A DNA stretch of 64,000 nt. Source: Microbacterium sp. LWH7-1.2. GTDB taxonomy: Bacteria > Actinomycetota > Actinomycetes > Actinomycetales > Microbacteriaceae. The translations under genes and the position numbers were made by a program. How positions within the stretch are numbered: position 1 is the stretch's first letter; each line of letters begins with the position of its first letter. Of the stretch, positions 17,741-25,996 are shown in pieces. The notes beneath the pieces are model-generated. The model made no database searches. It was not told where the DNA came from and saw only the letters and a program-made list of their open reading frames with translations. Where the stretch lies: positions 558,001 to 622,000 of the forward strand of contig NZ_CP151637.1 of assembly GCF_038397755.1 (NCBI RefSeq), read 5' to 3'.

Positions 17741-17775
17741 TTCAGTTGTTCTTGGTTCGAGTCCAGGTACCCCAG
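17741..17775 (+). other. 3' half of a tRNA-Gln gene: probable island attachment site
   Basis: The sequence TTCAGTTGTTCTTGG followed by TTCGAGTCCAGGTACCCCAG is the 3' part of a tRNA-Gln gene: the end of the anticodon stem, the variable region, the T arm and the 3' acceptor strand TACCCCA with G as discriminator. The 5' half (which would start TGGGGTA with a D arm) is absent; instead island sequence precedes it. Integrases of island elements recombine into tRNA 3' ends and leave exactly such a copy at the far end. A terminator follows directly. The intact tRNA-Gln is expected left of the window. Confidence 0.7.
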
Positions 17776-17786
17776 CCGCACGAGAG

Positions 17787-17810
17787 AACCCCCGCTGAGC
17801 GGGGGTTTTC
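17787..17810 (+). terminator. Rho-independent terminator behind the tRNA-Gln remnant
   Basis: A 7-bp GC stem (CCCCCGC at 17,789-17,795 with GCGGGGG at 17,799-17,805), loop TGA, then TTTT. It was probably the terminator of the original tRNA-Gln gene, and now also shields the kinase gene from island transcription. Confidence 0.85.
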
Positions 17811-17928
17811 GTCGTTTCCGGCTGTTCCGCGTCTCACGTGATCCACACTGTGGCGTGGCATGCAAGCCCCTCGGGTCGACCCGCGTTCGGCGTAGCGTTC
17901 ACGGCAGGCTTCGAGGGGCGGCGCACTC

Positions 17929-19641
17929 ATGAGTACTCCTTCCGCCCTCATCGCCGACCGCTACCGGCTGGTGAAGATGCTAGGCGCCGGCGGGATGGGC
18001 GTCGTGTGGCAGGCGTGGGATACGAGACTGCGCCGGACCGTCGCCCTCAAGATGCTGCGCACTCAGCCCGAGCTCACCGACGCCGAGCGACAGGTCGCCA
18101 CTGACCGGGCGCTGCGGGAGGCGCGGAACACAGCGAGCCTCCACCATCCCCACGCTGTCACGATCTTCGACGTCGTCGAGCACGACGGCCAGCCGTGCAT
18201 CGTGATGCAGCTGATCGATTCCACGCCACTGTCGGAACTCCTTCGCGAGCTCGGCACGTTCACACCCTCCGAGACGGCACGAATAGGGGCCCAGGTGGCG
18301 TCCGCTCTCGCCGCGGCACATGAGCTCAAGATCGTTCACCGCGACGTCAAGCCCGGGAATATCCTCATCACGGCCGACGGCTCCGCGATGATCAGCGACT
18401 TCGGCATCTCGCACGCACTCGGCGATGCGACGATCACCGCGACGGGGATGATCCACGGAACCCCCGCCTTCCTCGCACCTGAGGCCGCGCGCGGACTGCC
18501 GACGAGCTTCGCGTCGGACGTCTTCTCGCTCGGGTCGACGCTGTACGCGCTGGTCGAGGGCTCGCCGCCGTTCGGAACCGACCGGAACTCGATCGCCCTG
18601 CTGCACAAGGTCGCCCGCGGAGGGTACGCGGCGCCTGAGCGCGCCGGCCCGCTGACGCCACTGCTGCGCAAGATGCTCGCGACGCAGCCGAAGCGCCGAC
18701 CGACGATGGTCACCGTCGCAGATGCGCTCGGCTCGATGCACGGTCCAGGCGCCGATCGTGACGTCCCGGCGAGCTTCATCGCTCTCGGATTCGACGCGGT
18801 CACGGTGGGTCTGGAGGCCGAGACCGCCCCGACGGTTCCGGCCCCTGTGGGGCCGGGATCGCCGCCAGACTCGGTCGACCCCCCTGGCCCGACCCCGCCC
18901 GACGAACGATCTACGGCGAGGACGATCCCCTTCGATCAACCGACGCGCTTCGAGGCGCCCACGGCGGAGACGGAGAGGCTCGGCAAGCCCGTCGCGGCGG
19001 CCCCGGCATCCGTCGAGGCGCGATCCGAGGTCGCGGTACCGGAGCCTGCCAGGGCCCCCGCGCGGGAGCGTCGTCGCCCCGCGCGCATCGCCGCTGCCGC
19101 CCTCCTCGCGCTCTTGGTCGTCGTGGTGGCTGCAGCGATCCTCTACTCGCTGTTGCGGCCGTCGCCCACGCACGAGGCGGACCCCCGGCCCGAGGAGTCT
19201 TCGGTCACGAACCCCGGTCCATCTTCCGGGCCGGAGCAGGTCGCGCCGGCGCAAAGCCCCTCACCGACGGCGTCGGCACCCGCGGAGGAGGTGCCCGAGC
19301 CACCGGCGGTCGTGACTCCTGAGCAGCGAGTGGTCGAGGCGATCTCGGCGTACTACGCGATGATGCCGGAGAACCGGGATGGCGCATGGCCCCTGATGAC
19401 GGCCGACTATCAGGCGAACCATGCCGGGGGTCGTGAGGGATACGAGGCGTTCTGGTCCGAGATCGTCGATGTCTCCATCACGGACGTGACGGCGTCCGGG
19501 CCGGACCGCGGCGAGGCGACGTTGACGTACAGCTTTCGCGACGGTCGCGTCGCGCAGGAGGTCACTGTGTATCGCTTGCGGGAGGAGGACGGGATCCTGA
19601 AGATCGCCGCCACGGAGGTGCTGAGCAGCCGTGACCTGTGA
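17929..19641 (+). CDS. PknB-type Ser/Thr protein kinase, membrane-anchored
   Basis: A 570-residue eukaryotic-type kinase. The kinase domain spans residues about 10-275: glycine loop GAGGMG, VALK lysine, HRDVKPGN catalytic loop, DFG, and an APE-type end of the activation segment. A low-complexity Pro/Ala linker follows, then one membrane segment near residues 385-409. The outer C-terminal domain (about 465-570) looks like an NTF2-like fold rather than PASTA repeats, so the sensed signal differs from PknB proper. The start ATG 17,929 has a GAGGGG site. It is a single gene just outside the island end and is convergent with the APH-family gene. Confidence 0.88.
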   Translation: MSTPSALIADRYRLVKMLGAGGMGVVWQAWDTRLRRTVALKMLRTQPELTDAERQVATDRALREARNTASLHHPHAVTIFDVVEHDGQPCIVMQLIDSTPLSELLRELGTFTPSETARIGAQVASALAAAHELKIVHRDVKPGNILITADGSAMISDFGISHALGDATITATGMIHGTPAFLAPEAARGLPTSFASDVFSLGSTLYALVEGSPPFGTDRNSIALLHKVARGGYAAPERAGPLTPLLRKMLATQPKRRPTMVTVADALGSMHGPGADRDVPASFIALGFDAVTVGLEAETAPTVPAPVGPGSPPDSVDPPGPTPPDERSTARTIPFDQPTRFEAPTAETERLGKPVAAAPASVEARSEVAVPEPARAPARERRRPARIAAAALLALLVVVVAAAILYSLLRPSPTHEADPRPEESSVTNPGPSSGPEQVAPAQSPSPTASAPAEEVPEPPAVVTPEQRVVEAISAYYAMMPENRDGAWPLMTADYQANHAGGREGYEAFWSEIVDVSITDVTASGPDRGEATLTYSFRDGRVAQEVTVYRLREEDGILKIAATEVLSSRDL

Positions 19642-19661
19642 CCCTTGCCGCGTGCGGGTGA

Positions 19662-19676
19662 GCGGCCTCAGGCCGC
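19662..19676. terminator. Short inverted repeat between convergent kinase genes
   Basis: GCGGCC-TCA-GGCCGC lies in the 26-base gap between the two convergent stops and overlaps the stop of the minus-strand gene. It could end transcription on both strands. There is no T-tract. Confidence 0.4.
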
Positions 19677-20594
19677 GGCGTCCGCGATCACCTCGGCGGC
19701 GGCATCCCGTCCCAACGCGAAGTACGCGGGGTTGTCGTCGCTGTGGGCCAGCAGCATGAGCACGACGGCGGCCGCCCATGCGTGCGCCCGCACCCAGACG
19801 TCGGCGTCGTAGTCGAAACCGGCCGCGGCGGTGAAGCGTTCGCGTCCTCCCGCGTCGAACGCGAGCCACGCGACGGCCAGATCGTAGGCGGGGTCGCCCG
19901 CCGTGACGTCGCCGAAGTCGATGATCCCGACGAGGGCGCCGTCGCGAGCGACCAGGTTGCCCGGGTGGAGGTCGCCGTGGATCCATACCGGCGTGCGGTT
20001 CCAGGGTGTGGCCGCCGCTCCGGCCTGCCAGATCGCGTCGATCCTTCGGGCCGACGCATCGTCGAGGACACCGCTGTCCCGCAGCGTGCGCAGTCTCTCC
20101 TCGACATCGTCCGCGCGCGCGGCGAGGGGGACTCCGCGGAACGGGTTGACCGGGTGGTCGTCCGGGGCGGCCACGTGCAGAGCACCGAGCGCACGGGCCA
20201 AGGTGTCAGCCCATTCGCCGCGCTCCGCCGCCGACTCCTCGATCGCACTGATGCCGTCGATCCACGGTACGACCGACCAGGCCCAGGGGTAGTCACGGTC
20301 TGCGACGCCATCGACCACAGGCGCAGGAACGCGCACGCCGAGTGGTGAGAGCCGCTCAGCCACAGATGGAAGCACCGCCTGCTCGTGCAGTACGAGCGGC
20401 GCCGCGAGGGCGCGACGGGGGAGCCGCACGGCGTAGTCCTCACCGAGCCGCCACACCTCGCAGTCCCAGCCCTCTGCGACCTTTCGCAGGGACAGCTCCC
20501 CGGCGTCGGGGATCACCGGGATGACCCGGTCGGCGAGCAGTCCGCGGATGAGGGCGGTGTCGATGGAGACCTCGGCGGCGGGCTTGTCGGGCAC
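19668..20594 (-). CDS. APH-family phosphotransferase
   Basis: A 308-residue protein of the aminoglycoside/hydroxyurea phosphotransferase fold. The catalytic loop HGDLHPGN and the metal-binding IDFGD motif are intact. Family knowledge: members phosphorylate aminoglycosides, macrolides, choline or sugars, and the substrate cannot be told from these motifs, so a resistance role should not be assumed. It starts at GTG 20,594, with a -10 box TATTTT six bases upstream, so its mRNA is probably leaderless. It is divergent from the fructose-operon regulator, and the two promoters share about 75 bases. Confidence 0.8.
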   Translation of the reverse strand: MPDKPAAEVSIDTALIRGLLADRVIPVIPDAGELSLRKVAEGWDCEVWRLGEDYAVRLPRRALAAPLVLHEQAVLPSVAERLSPLGVRVPAPVVDGVADRDYPWAWSVVPWIDGISAIEESAAERGEWADTLARALGALHVAAPDDHPVNPFRGVPLAARADDVEERLRTLRDSGVLDDASARRIDAIWQAGAAATPWNRTPVWIHGDLHPGNLVARDGALVGIIDFGDVTAGDPAYDLAVAWLAFDAGGRERFTAAAGFDYDADVWVRAHAWAAAVVLMLLAHSDDNPAYFALGRDAAAEVIADAAA

Positions 20595-20606
20595 CGTCTG
20601 AAAATA
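20595..20606 (-). promoter_or_regulatory. Leaderless promoter of the APH-family gene
   Basis: On the minus strand TATTTT is followed by six bases and then the GTG start, so transcription should begin at or next to the start codon. Confidence 0.55.
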
Positions 20607-20620
20607 CCCTGTTGCGTTTA

Positions 20621-20650
20621 TGTGGGAATCTGTTGTATTGTGTGGGAATC
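20621..20650 (+). promoter_or_regulatory. Direct-repeat operator upstream of the DeoR-family regulator
   Basis: TGTGGGAATC occurs at 20,621-20,630 and again at 20,641-20,650, i.e. two turns of helix apart. A TTGCGT (20,612-20,617) and a TGTATT (20,634-20,639) could be the promoter, which the repeats would overlap. DeoR-family sugar regulators bind such direct repeats and are released by a phosphosugar, so autoregulation of the fru operon is inferred. Confidence 0.55.
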
Positions 20651-20668
20651 CAACGGAGGTTGTCTCAC

Positions 20669-21448
20669 ATGTACGCGACGGAGCGCCACGAGCAGATCGA
20701 GCTCCTGCTGTCCGAGCGGAGCCGGGTGAGCGTCGTCGAGCTCGCCGACCGGTTCGAGGTCACGACTGAGACGATCCGCCGCGACCTCGACCACCTCGAG
20801 TCCACCGGCGCGCTGCGCCGCGTGCACGGGGGAGCGGTGAGCCGGGAGCGCGCCAGCACCCGAGAGCCCTCGCTCGCCGAGCGCCTCGAGCACCACGGCG
20901 GCGCAAAGGCCGCCATCGGCCAGCGGGCCCTCGACGCCCTCGGCGCCGAATTCACCGGGTCCGTCTTCCTCGACGCCGGCACGACCACGGCAGCCGTCGC
21001 CTCGGCGCTCATTCCGCGCCTCTCCCTCGCGCGGATAGAGGTCGTCACGCACTCACTGGCCCTCGGCAACACCCTCGCCGGCGTTCCGGGCGCGTCCCTC
21101 TCGCTGGTCGGCGGGCGCGTGCGCGGCCTCACCGCCGCGGCCGTCGGCGCCGACACCGTCCGCGCGATCGGCGCGCTTCGTCCGGATGTCGCCTTCGTCG
21201 GCACCAATGGCGTCTCCGCGACGTTCGGCCTCAGCACGCCCGACCCCGACGAGGCCGCGGTCAAGCGCGCGATCGTCGAGTCGGCCCGGCGCGTGGTCGT
21301 CGTGGCCGATGCCGAGAAGCTCGGGGCCGAGCTGCTGGTCGGCTTCGCGCCGCTGTCCGACATCGATGTGCTGGTGACGGATTCGCCACCCGACGAAGAA
21401 CTCGCGTCCGCGCTCGCAGACGCCGACGTGGAGGTCTGGCTCGCATGA
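20669..21448 (+). CDS. fruR: DeoR-family regulator of the fructose operon
   Basis: A 259-residue repressor. The N-terminal DeoR helix-turn-helix (MYATERHEQI ... VTTETIRRDLDHLES) is followed by a DeoRC sugar-phosphate sensor domain of the ribose-phosphate isomerase fold (LDAGTTTAAVA, GTNGVS, VVVADAEKLG). ATG 20,669 was chosen because GGAGGT lies 8 bases upstream and the family starts with this MYxxER motif; the frame is open to 20,612. Its stop overlaps the fruK start by four bases. The likely effector is fructose 1-phosphate or fructose 1,6-bisphosphate, as in related regulators; the symbol rests on operon context. Confidence 0.85.
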   Translation: MYATERHEQIELLLSERSRVSVVELADRFEVTTETIRRDLDHLESTGALRRVHGGAVSRERASTREPSLAERLEHHGGAKAAIGQRALDALGAEFTGSVFLDAGTTTAAVASALIPRLSLARIEVVTHSLALGNTLAGVPGASLSLVGGRVRGLTAAAVGADTVRAIGALRPDVAFVGTNGVSATFGLSTPDPDEAAVKRAIVESARRVVVVADAEKLGAELLVGFAPLSDIDVLVTDSPPDEELASALADADVEVWLA

Positions 21449-22386
21449 TCGTGACGCTCACCGCCAACCCGTCCCTCGACCGCACGGTCATGCTTCCCGC
21501 ACCGCTGCAGGTCGGCGACGTGCAGAGTGCGGCTTCGACGCGCGAGGACGCGGGCGGGAAGGGCATCAACGTCGCCCGCGCCATCACCGCGGCCGGTGAG
21601 GACTGTGCCGCGGTGCTGCCCCTCGCGCCGGGCGATCCATACGACGCGGCGCTGCACGCAGCCGACGTCGACGCACGCCGCGTGGCGGTACGCGGGAACG
21701 TCCGCGCGAACATCGCGATCACCGACCCCGCCGGCGTCACCACCAAGCTCAACCTGCCGGGCGCCGAACTGTCGGCGGACGAGGTCTCCGCGGTCGTCGA
21801 CGCGGTCGTCGCAGCATCCGTCGACGCTCGTTGGCTGGTGCTGGCGGGCTCGCTGCCTCCCGGCGTCCCCGACGACTTCTACGTGCGCGTCATCACCGCG
21901 GTGCGCACCGCGCGCGGAGCGGACGCCCCGCTCATCGCGGTGGACACCTCCGGCCCCGCGCTGGCCGCGGTCGTCGCCGCCGGCGCAGCCGACCTCATCA
22001 AGCCGAACGACGACGAGCTCGCCGAGCTCGTGGGCGTCAGCATCGACGGCACGGACCCGCAGTCGGTGCTCCAGGTCGCCCGAGCGCTCGTCCCCGCGCG
22101 GGTGCGGGCCGCCCTCGTCACGCTCGGTTCCCGCGGCGCGCTCCTCGTCGATGCCGAAGGCGCCTGGGCGGCTTCTCCGCCGCCCATCCAGGTCGTGAGC
22201 ACTGTGGGCGCGGGCGACAGCTCGCTCGCCGGCTACGTGCTCGCTGCCACGCGCGGTGCCGACCAGGACGAGCGGCTGCGGCTGGCCGTCCGTTACGGGG
22301 CGGCGGCAGCATCCCTCCCCGGCACGAAAGCGCCGGCTCCCGCAGATCTTCCCACCGGCGACGTGCCCGTCACGCGTCTCGACTGA
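21445..22386 (+). CDS. fruK: 1-phosphofructokinase
   Basis: A 313-residue PfkB-family sugar kinase that converts fructose 1-phosphate to fructose 1,6-bisphosphate. The N-terminus (MIVTLTANPSLDRT) and an early GGKGINVARA substrate-binding motif are typical of FruK, and the C-terminal GAGDSSLAGY motif supplies the catalytic aspartate and anion hole. ATG 21,445 overlaps the regulator stop (ATGA). It feeds directly on the product of the PTS transporter encoded next. Confidence 0.92.
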   Translation: MIVTLTANPSLDRTVMLPAPLQVGDVQSAASTREDAGGKGINVARAITAAGEDCAAVLPLAPGDPYDAALHAADVDARRVAVRGNVRANIAITDPAGVTTKLNLPGAELSADEVSAVVDAVVAASVDARWLVLAGSLPPGVPDDFYVRVITAVRTARGADAPLIAVDTSGPALAAVVAAGAADLIKPNDDELAELVGVSIDGTDPQSVLQVARALVPARVRAALVTLGSRGALLVDAEGAWAASPPPIQVVSTVGAGDSSLAGYVLAATRGADQDERLRLAVRYGAAAASLPGTKAPAPADLPTGDVPVTRLD

Positions 22387-22421
22387 GCACCCACCCACCC
22401 CAACGACCGCAGGAGGTCACC

Positions 22422-24443
22422 GTGTCCGACACCATCACCACAGGCCTGGTGAGCCTCGACGCGCCACTGGGCGCCGACAAGGCCGCCGTGATCCGCTCCC
22501 TCGCCGAACGAGTGGTCGCGCAGGGTCGCGCGACCGACGCTGAGAGACTCTTCGACGACGCGTGGGCGCGCGAAGAGAAGGACGAGACAGGGCTTCCCGG
22601 CGGCATCGCCATTCCGCACGCCAAGAGCGCCGCGGTCACGACGCCGTCTCTGGCGTTCGCGCGCCTGAAGCCGGGCGTCGACTTCGGCGCGCCGGACGGC
22701 GCCGCCGACCTCGTCTTCCTCATCGCCGCGCCGGCGGACGCCGCCGAGGCGCACCTCGCGGTGCTCTCGAAGCTCGCGCGGAGCCTCATGCAGGAGGACT
22801 TCACCTCCGGGCTGCGCGCCGCGTCATCCGATGACGACGTGGTCGCGATCGTGCAGGCGGCGATCGGGGAGCGGGAAGCGGCCGTCCCTGCCGCCCCCGC
22901 CGCAGCAGTCGCACCCGCCGCCTCCACGGGCCTCGACGTCGACGGGCGGCCCGCCCGGGTGGTCGCGGTGACGTCGTGCGCGACCGGTATCGCGCACACG
23001 TTCATGGCGGCCGATGCACTCACCGCCGCGGGCAAGAAGGCCGGAATCGACCTGGTGGTCGAGCCGCAGGGCTCGAGCGGGTACCAGGCGCTTCCCGCCG
23101 ACGTCATCCGCAACGCCGACGCCGTCATCTTCGCGACCGACGTCGACGTGCGGGAGCCGCAGCGGTTCGCGGGCAAGCCCGTGGTGCGCTCGGGCGTCAA
23201 GCGCGGCATCGAGCAGCCCGACCAGCTCATCGCGGAGGCCGTCGCTGCGGCGAACGACCCCTCGGCCACCCGCGTGGGAGGCGACGCCACTGCCGCCACA
23301 GCGGCTCCTGCCGAGACCCTGTCGTGGGGCGCCCGCATCCAGCGCATCCTCCTCACCGGCGTCAGCTACATGATCCCGTTCGTCGCGGGCGGCGGTCTGC
23401 TGATCGCCCTCGGCTTCCTCATCGGCGGCGTGAACGTCGGCGACGAGGCATTCGGCGTCATCGTCGACAACGCCCTCTGGGCCCTCCCGGCGGGTGGACT
23501 CGCCCAGTACCTCGGCTCCGTGCTCTTCGTGATCGGCGTGACGTCGATGGGCTTCCTGGTCTCGGCGCTGGCGGGTTACATCGCGTTCGCGATCGCCGAC
23601 CGTCCCGGTATCGCGCCCGGATTCGTCGCAGGCGCCGTCGCGGTCATCATGAACGCCGGCTTCATCGGCGGCATCATCGGCGGTCTGCTCGCAGGCTTCG
23701 TCGCCTTGTGGATCGGGCGCCTCAACGCCCCGCGATGGCTGCGCGGCCTCATGCCGGTCGTGATCATCCCGCTCGCGGCCTCGATCGTGGCCTCGGGCCT
23801 GATGATCCTGTTCCTCGGCCGGCCGATCGCGACCCTCATGGAGGGTCTGAACACGTGGCTCACCGGCCTCGCCGCGACCGACGCGATCATCCTCGTCGGC
23901 GTCATCCTCGGCCTCATGATGTGCTTCGACCTCGGCGGGCCGGTCAACAAGGTCGCCTACGCGTTCGCCGTCGCCGGGCTCGGTGCGGGATCGGCCGAGA
24001 ACCCGACGCCCTACCTCATCATGGCCGCCGTCATGGCCGCCGGCATGGTCCCGCCGCTCGCCATGGCCCTCGCGTCGACCGTCCTGGCACGCAACATGTT
24101 CCCGCCGGTCGAGCGCGAGAACGGCAAGGCGGCCTGGCTGCTCGGCGCGGCATTCATCAGTGAGGGTGCGATCCCGTTCGCGGCCGCCGACCCGCTGCGC
24201 GTCATCCCCTCGATGATGCTGGGCGGCGCCGTCACGGGCGCGCTGAGCATGGCTTTCGCCGTCCAGTCCCTGGCGCCCCACGGCGGCATCTTCGTGCTCT
24301 TCGCGATCAGCCCGATCTGGGGCTTCCTGGTCGCCCTCGCGGCGGGCACGGTCGTGTCGGCACTGACGGTCATCGCCCTCAAGAAGTGGATCGCCCCGAA
24401 GGAGCTCGCCGAGGCCGAAGCGCGGGTGGCCGTGGCGGCCTGA
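22422..24443 (+). CDS. fruA: PTS fructose transporter, EIIABC fusion
   Basis: A 673-residue membrane protein that imports fructose and phosphorylates it at C1. Domain order is EIIA (phosphorylated His66 in AIPHAK), EIIB (Cys186 in TSCATGIAHTF) and EIIC with about nine to ten membrane segments from residue 305 on. GTG 22,422 has a strong AGGAGGT site 5 bases upstream, which decides the start; the frame is open much further upstream inside fruK. It takes phosphate from HPr, encoded 63 bases downstream. Confidence 0.93.
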   Translation: MSDTITTGLVSLDAPLGADKAAVIRSLAERVVAQGRATDAERLFDDAWAREEKDETGLPGGIAIPHAKSAAVTTPSLAFARLKPGVDFGAPDGAADLVFLIAAPADAAEAHLAVLSKLARSLMQEDFTSGLRAASSDDDVVAIVQAAIGEREAAVPAAPAAAVAPAASTGLDVDGRPARVVAVTSCATGIAHTFMAADALTAAGKKAGIDLVVEPQGSSGYQALPADVIRNADAVIFATDVDVREPQRFAGKPVVRSGVKRGIEQPDQLIAEAVAAANDPSATRVGGDATAATAAPAETLSWGARIQRILLTGVSYMIPFVAGGGLLIALGFLIGGVNVGDEAFGVIVDNALWALPAGGLAQYLGSVLFVIGVTSMGFLVSALAGYIAFAIADRPGIAPGFVAGAVAVIMNAGFIGGIIGGLLAGFVALWIGRLNAPRWLRGLMPVVIIPLAASIVASGLMILFLGRPIATLMEGLNTWLTGLAATDAIILVGVILGLMMCFDLGGPVNKVAYAFAVAGLGAGSAENPTPYLIMAAVMAAGMVPPLAMALASTVLARNMFPPVERENGKAAWLLGAAFISEGAIPFAAADPLRVIPSMMLGGAVTGALSMAFAVQSLAPHGGIFVLFAISPIWGFLVALAAGTVVSALTVIALKKWIAPKELAEAEARVAVAA

Positions 24444-24506
24444 GGCTATCGTCCGCCAGAATCGGAGTCGTCGACCGCCGAGGTCCGACACAGACAGGAG
24501 AGAAAA

Positions 24507-24776
24507 ATGGCAGAACGTCAGGCCACCATCGCCAGCAGTTCGGGACTCCACGCCCGCCCCGCGAAGCTCTTCGTGCAGGCGGTGCAGGCGCAGCCCGTCC
24601 CGGTCACGATCGCGGTCGAGGGCGGTGCCGACCTCAACGCCGGCAGCATCCTGTCGCTAATGGGCCTCGGTGCCTCGCAGGGCACCGTCGTGACCCTCAA
24701 GGCCGACGGCGACGGTGCTGAGGAGGCGCTCGACGCCCTGGTCGCGCTGCTCGAGACGGACCTCGACGCGCAGTAG
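24507..24776 (+). CDS. ptsH: Phosphocarrier protein HPr
   Basis: An 89-residue HPr. His15 in GLHARPA is the phosphorylation site used by enzyme I. The segment around Ser47 (NAGSILSLMGLG) is the place of the regulatory serine in low-GC Gram-positives; it is present here, although HPr kinase is generally absent in actinobacteria. The start ATG 24,507 follows CAGGAGAGAAAA. It is the last gene of the fructose operon; enzyme I is not in the window. Confidence 0.92.
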   Translation: MAERQATIASSSGLHARPAKLFVQAVQAQPVPVTIAVEGGADLNAGSILSLMGLGASQGTVVTLKADGDGAEEALDALVALLETDLDAQ

Positions 24777-24817
24777 CAGACGATCGTGCGGTTGCAGACC
24801 GCACAGAAGAACGTGTC

Positions 24818-24855
24818 GACGGATGCCGCGGGTCGAAGCTGCTGCGGCATCCGTC
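24818..24855. terminator. Perfect 12-bp hairpin between convergent ptsH and MBL gene
   Basis: GACGGATGCCGC at 24,818-24,829 pairs fully with GCGGCATCCGTC at 24,844-24,855, with a 14-base loop. It lies between two convergent genes and could stop both transcripts. It contains the GGATGC/GCATCC word that recurs across the core region. Confidence 0.5.
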
Positions 24856-24887
24856 GTCCGCGTTCCGCGGGGCATCCGCGCCCCGGC

Positions 24888-25526
24888 TCAGATGTCGGTG
24901 CTGTCTCCGGGGTTCAGCACGACGAGCTCGCCGCCGTCCTGCTCGGCGGCCCAGCCGAGACGCATCCGCCCCATGTCGCGGCCGGCGACCGACAGGGTCA
25001 TGTCGTGCGTCCCGAAGACGCGCCGCGGCGCGACGGCGAGCACGAAGTCCATCGCCTCGCCGATCTTGAGCCACGGGGCGCCGACCGGCGATGCCAGCAG
25101 CTTCACCGCGCGGCCTTTCGGCACCGCATACGAGTCGCCGGGGTAGTAGAACTCGTCGTTCACGAGAACTCCGACGTTGTCGACGACCGGGATCGACTCG
25201 TGGATCACCGCGTGCCGGCCGCCGAAGAACTCGAGGCGGAACGGCTCGACCTCGACGACGTCGCCGGGGTGCACGATCGTGACGTCGTAGCCGGCGGCTG
25301 CCTTGGACACGCCTTCGGGAGCGAAGATCGGCGTTCCCGGAAAGGTACCGAGGATGCGGTCCAGGTGGTCGGGCGTCCAGTGGTCGGCGTGCTCATGCGT
25401 GATGACGATCGCGACGACGCTCTCGAGTTCCCCGAGCGGAGCCGTGAACGACCCGGGATCGATGACCAGCGTGCGGCTGGTGTCGACGAGGGTCAGGGTG
25501 GCGTGCTCGAACTTCGTGACTCGCAT
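24888..25526 (-). CDS. MBL-fold metal-dependent hydrolase
   Basis: A 212-residue metallo-beta-lactamase-fold protein. The metal motif HEHADHW is intact, and further histidines (GGRHAVIH, GTHDM) and the YYPGDS aspartate fit the rest of the site. It is closest in style to small UPF0173/RomA-like hydrolases; the substrate is unknown. ATG 25,526 is chosen because the family starts right before this first strand (MRVTKFEHA); the frame runs on through the tRNA gene upstream, which cannot be coding. Confidence 0.82.
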   Translation of the reverse strand: MRVTKFEHATLTLVDTSRTLVIDPGSFTAPLGELESVVAIVITHEHADHWTPDHLDRILGTFPGTPIFAPEGVSKAAAGYDVTIVHPGDVVEVEPFRLEFFGGRHAVIHESIPVVDNVGVLVNDEFYYPGDSYAVPKGRAVKLLASPVGAPWLKIGEAMDFVLAVAPRRVFGTHDMTLSVAGRDMGRMRLGWAAEQDGGELVVLNPGDSTDI

Positions 25527-25643
25527 GCGTCGAGTCAAGCGTTCCGGCGCCGCCGAGGCAAGCGGACGGGGACGGCGCGCCGGCACCCGCGTCGATTTGG
25601 AGTGGGCATGACGCCCGTGGCATAATCGAACGGTTGCCTGAAC

Positions 25644-25716
25644 GGCCCCATCGTATAGCGGCCTAGTACGCCGCCCTCTCACGGCGGTAACGCGGGTTCG
25701 AATCCCGCTGGGGTCA
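25644..25716 (+). tRNA. tRNA-Glu (CTC)
   Basis: A complete cloverleaf: acceptor GGCCCCA / TGGGGTC, D arm GTATAGCGGCCTAGTAC, anticodon loop with CTC, T arm GCGGG-TTCGAAT-CCCGC, discriminator A. The genomic sequence continues with CCA at 25,717-25,719. A second identical copy follows 45 bases later. Confidence 0.95.
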
Positions 25717-25761
25717 CCAGTCAGGCAACAACGTCGCGACATCGGTTGCGGCACGCTGTAC

Positions 25762-25834
25762 GGCCCCATCGTATAGCGGCCTAGTACGCCGCCCTCTCAC
25801 GGCGGTAACGCGGGTTCGAATCCCGCTGGGGTCA
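25762..25834 (+). tRNA. tRNA-Glu (CTC), second copy
   Basis: Identical to the copy at 25,644 over all 73 bases, but followed by CGA, so CCA is not encoded here. The pair probably arose by a tandem duplication of about 118 bases. Confidence 0.95.
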
Positions 25835-25840
25835 CGATCG

Positions 25841-25873
25841 ACGCCCCGGTCCACGAGGACCGGGGCGTCTTTG
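25841..25873 (+). terminator. Terminator behind the tRNA-Glu pair
   Basis: ACGCCCCGGTCC pairs with GGACCGGGGCGT (loop ACGA), followed by CTTTGT. A long, perfect stem right behind the second tRNA. Confidence 0.85.
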
Positions 25874-25996
25874 TGTTCTCCGCTCAGACCAGGCGGCGCA
25901 GAGCTGCGCGGTGAAGCCCGCGGTCGCCGCGGTCGCAGGTGCACTCCTTGTCACCCTCGGACACGACTCCCCGGGAGGACCACCGCGACACGAACG

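Noticed and set aside
17719..17775. A tRNA-like fold with a TTC (Glu) anticodon, or a tmRNA end
   Set aside because: The acceptor stem has a mismatch, the D arm is missing and the total length is too short. The 3' half matches tRNA-Gln, so a half tRNA at an attachment site explains it better.
19668..20594. Antibiotic resistance gene
   Set aside because: The APH fold alone does not show aminoglycoside specificity, and the gene sits in core sequence next to the sugar operon.
20665..22398. Long minus-strand frame antisense to the fructose operon
   Set aside because: It is a high-GC shadow of fruR and fruK; no binding site, and the sequence is low-complexity Arg/Ser/Ala/Gly.
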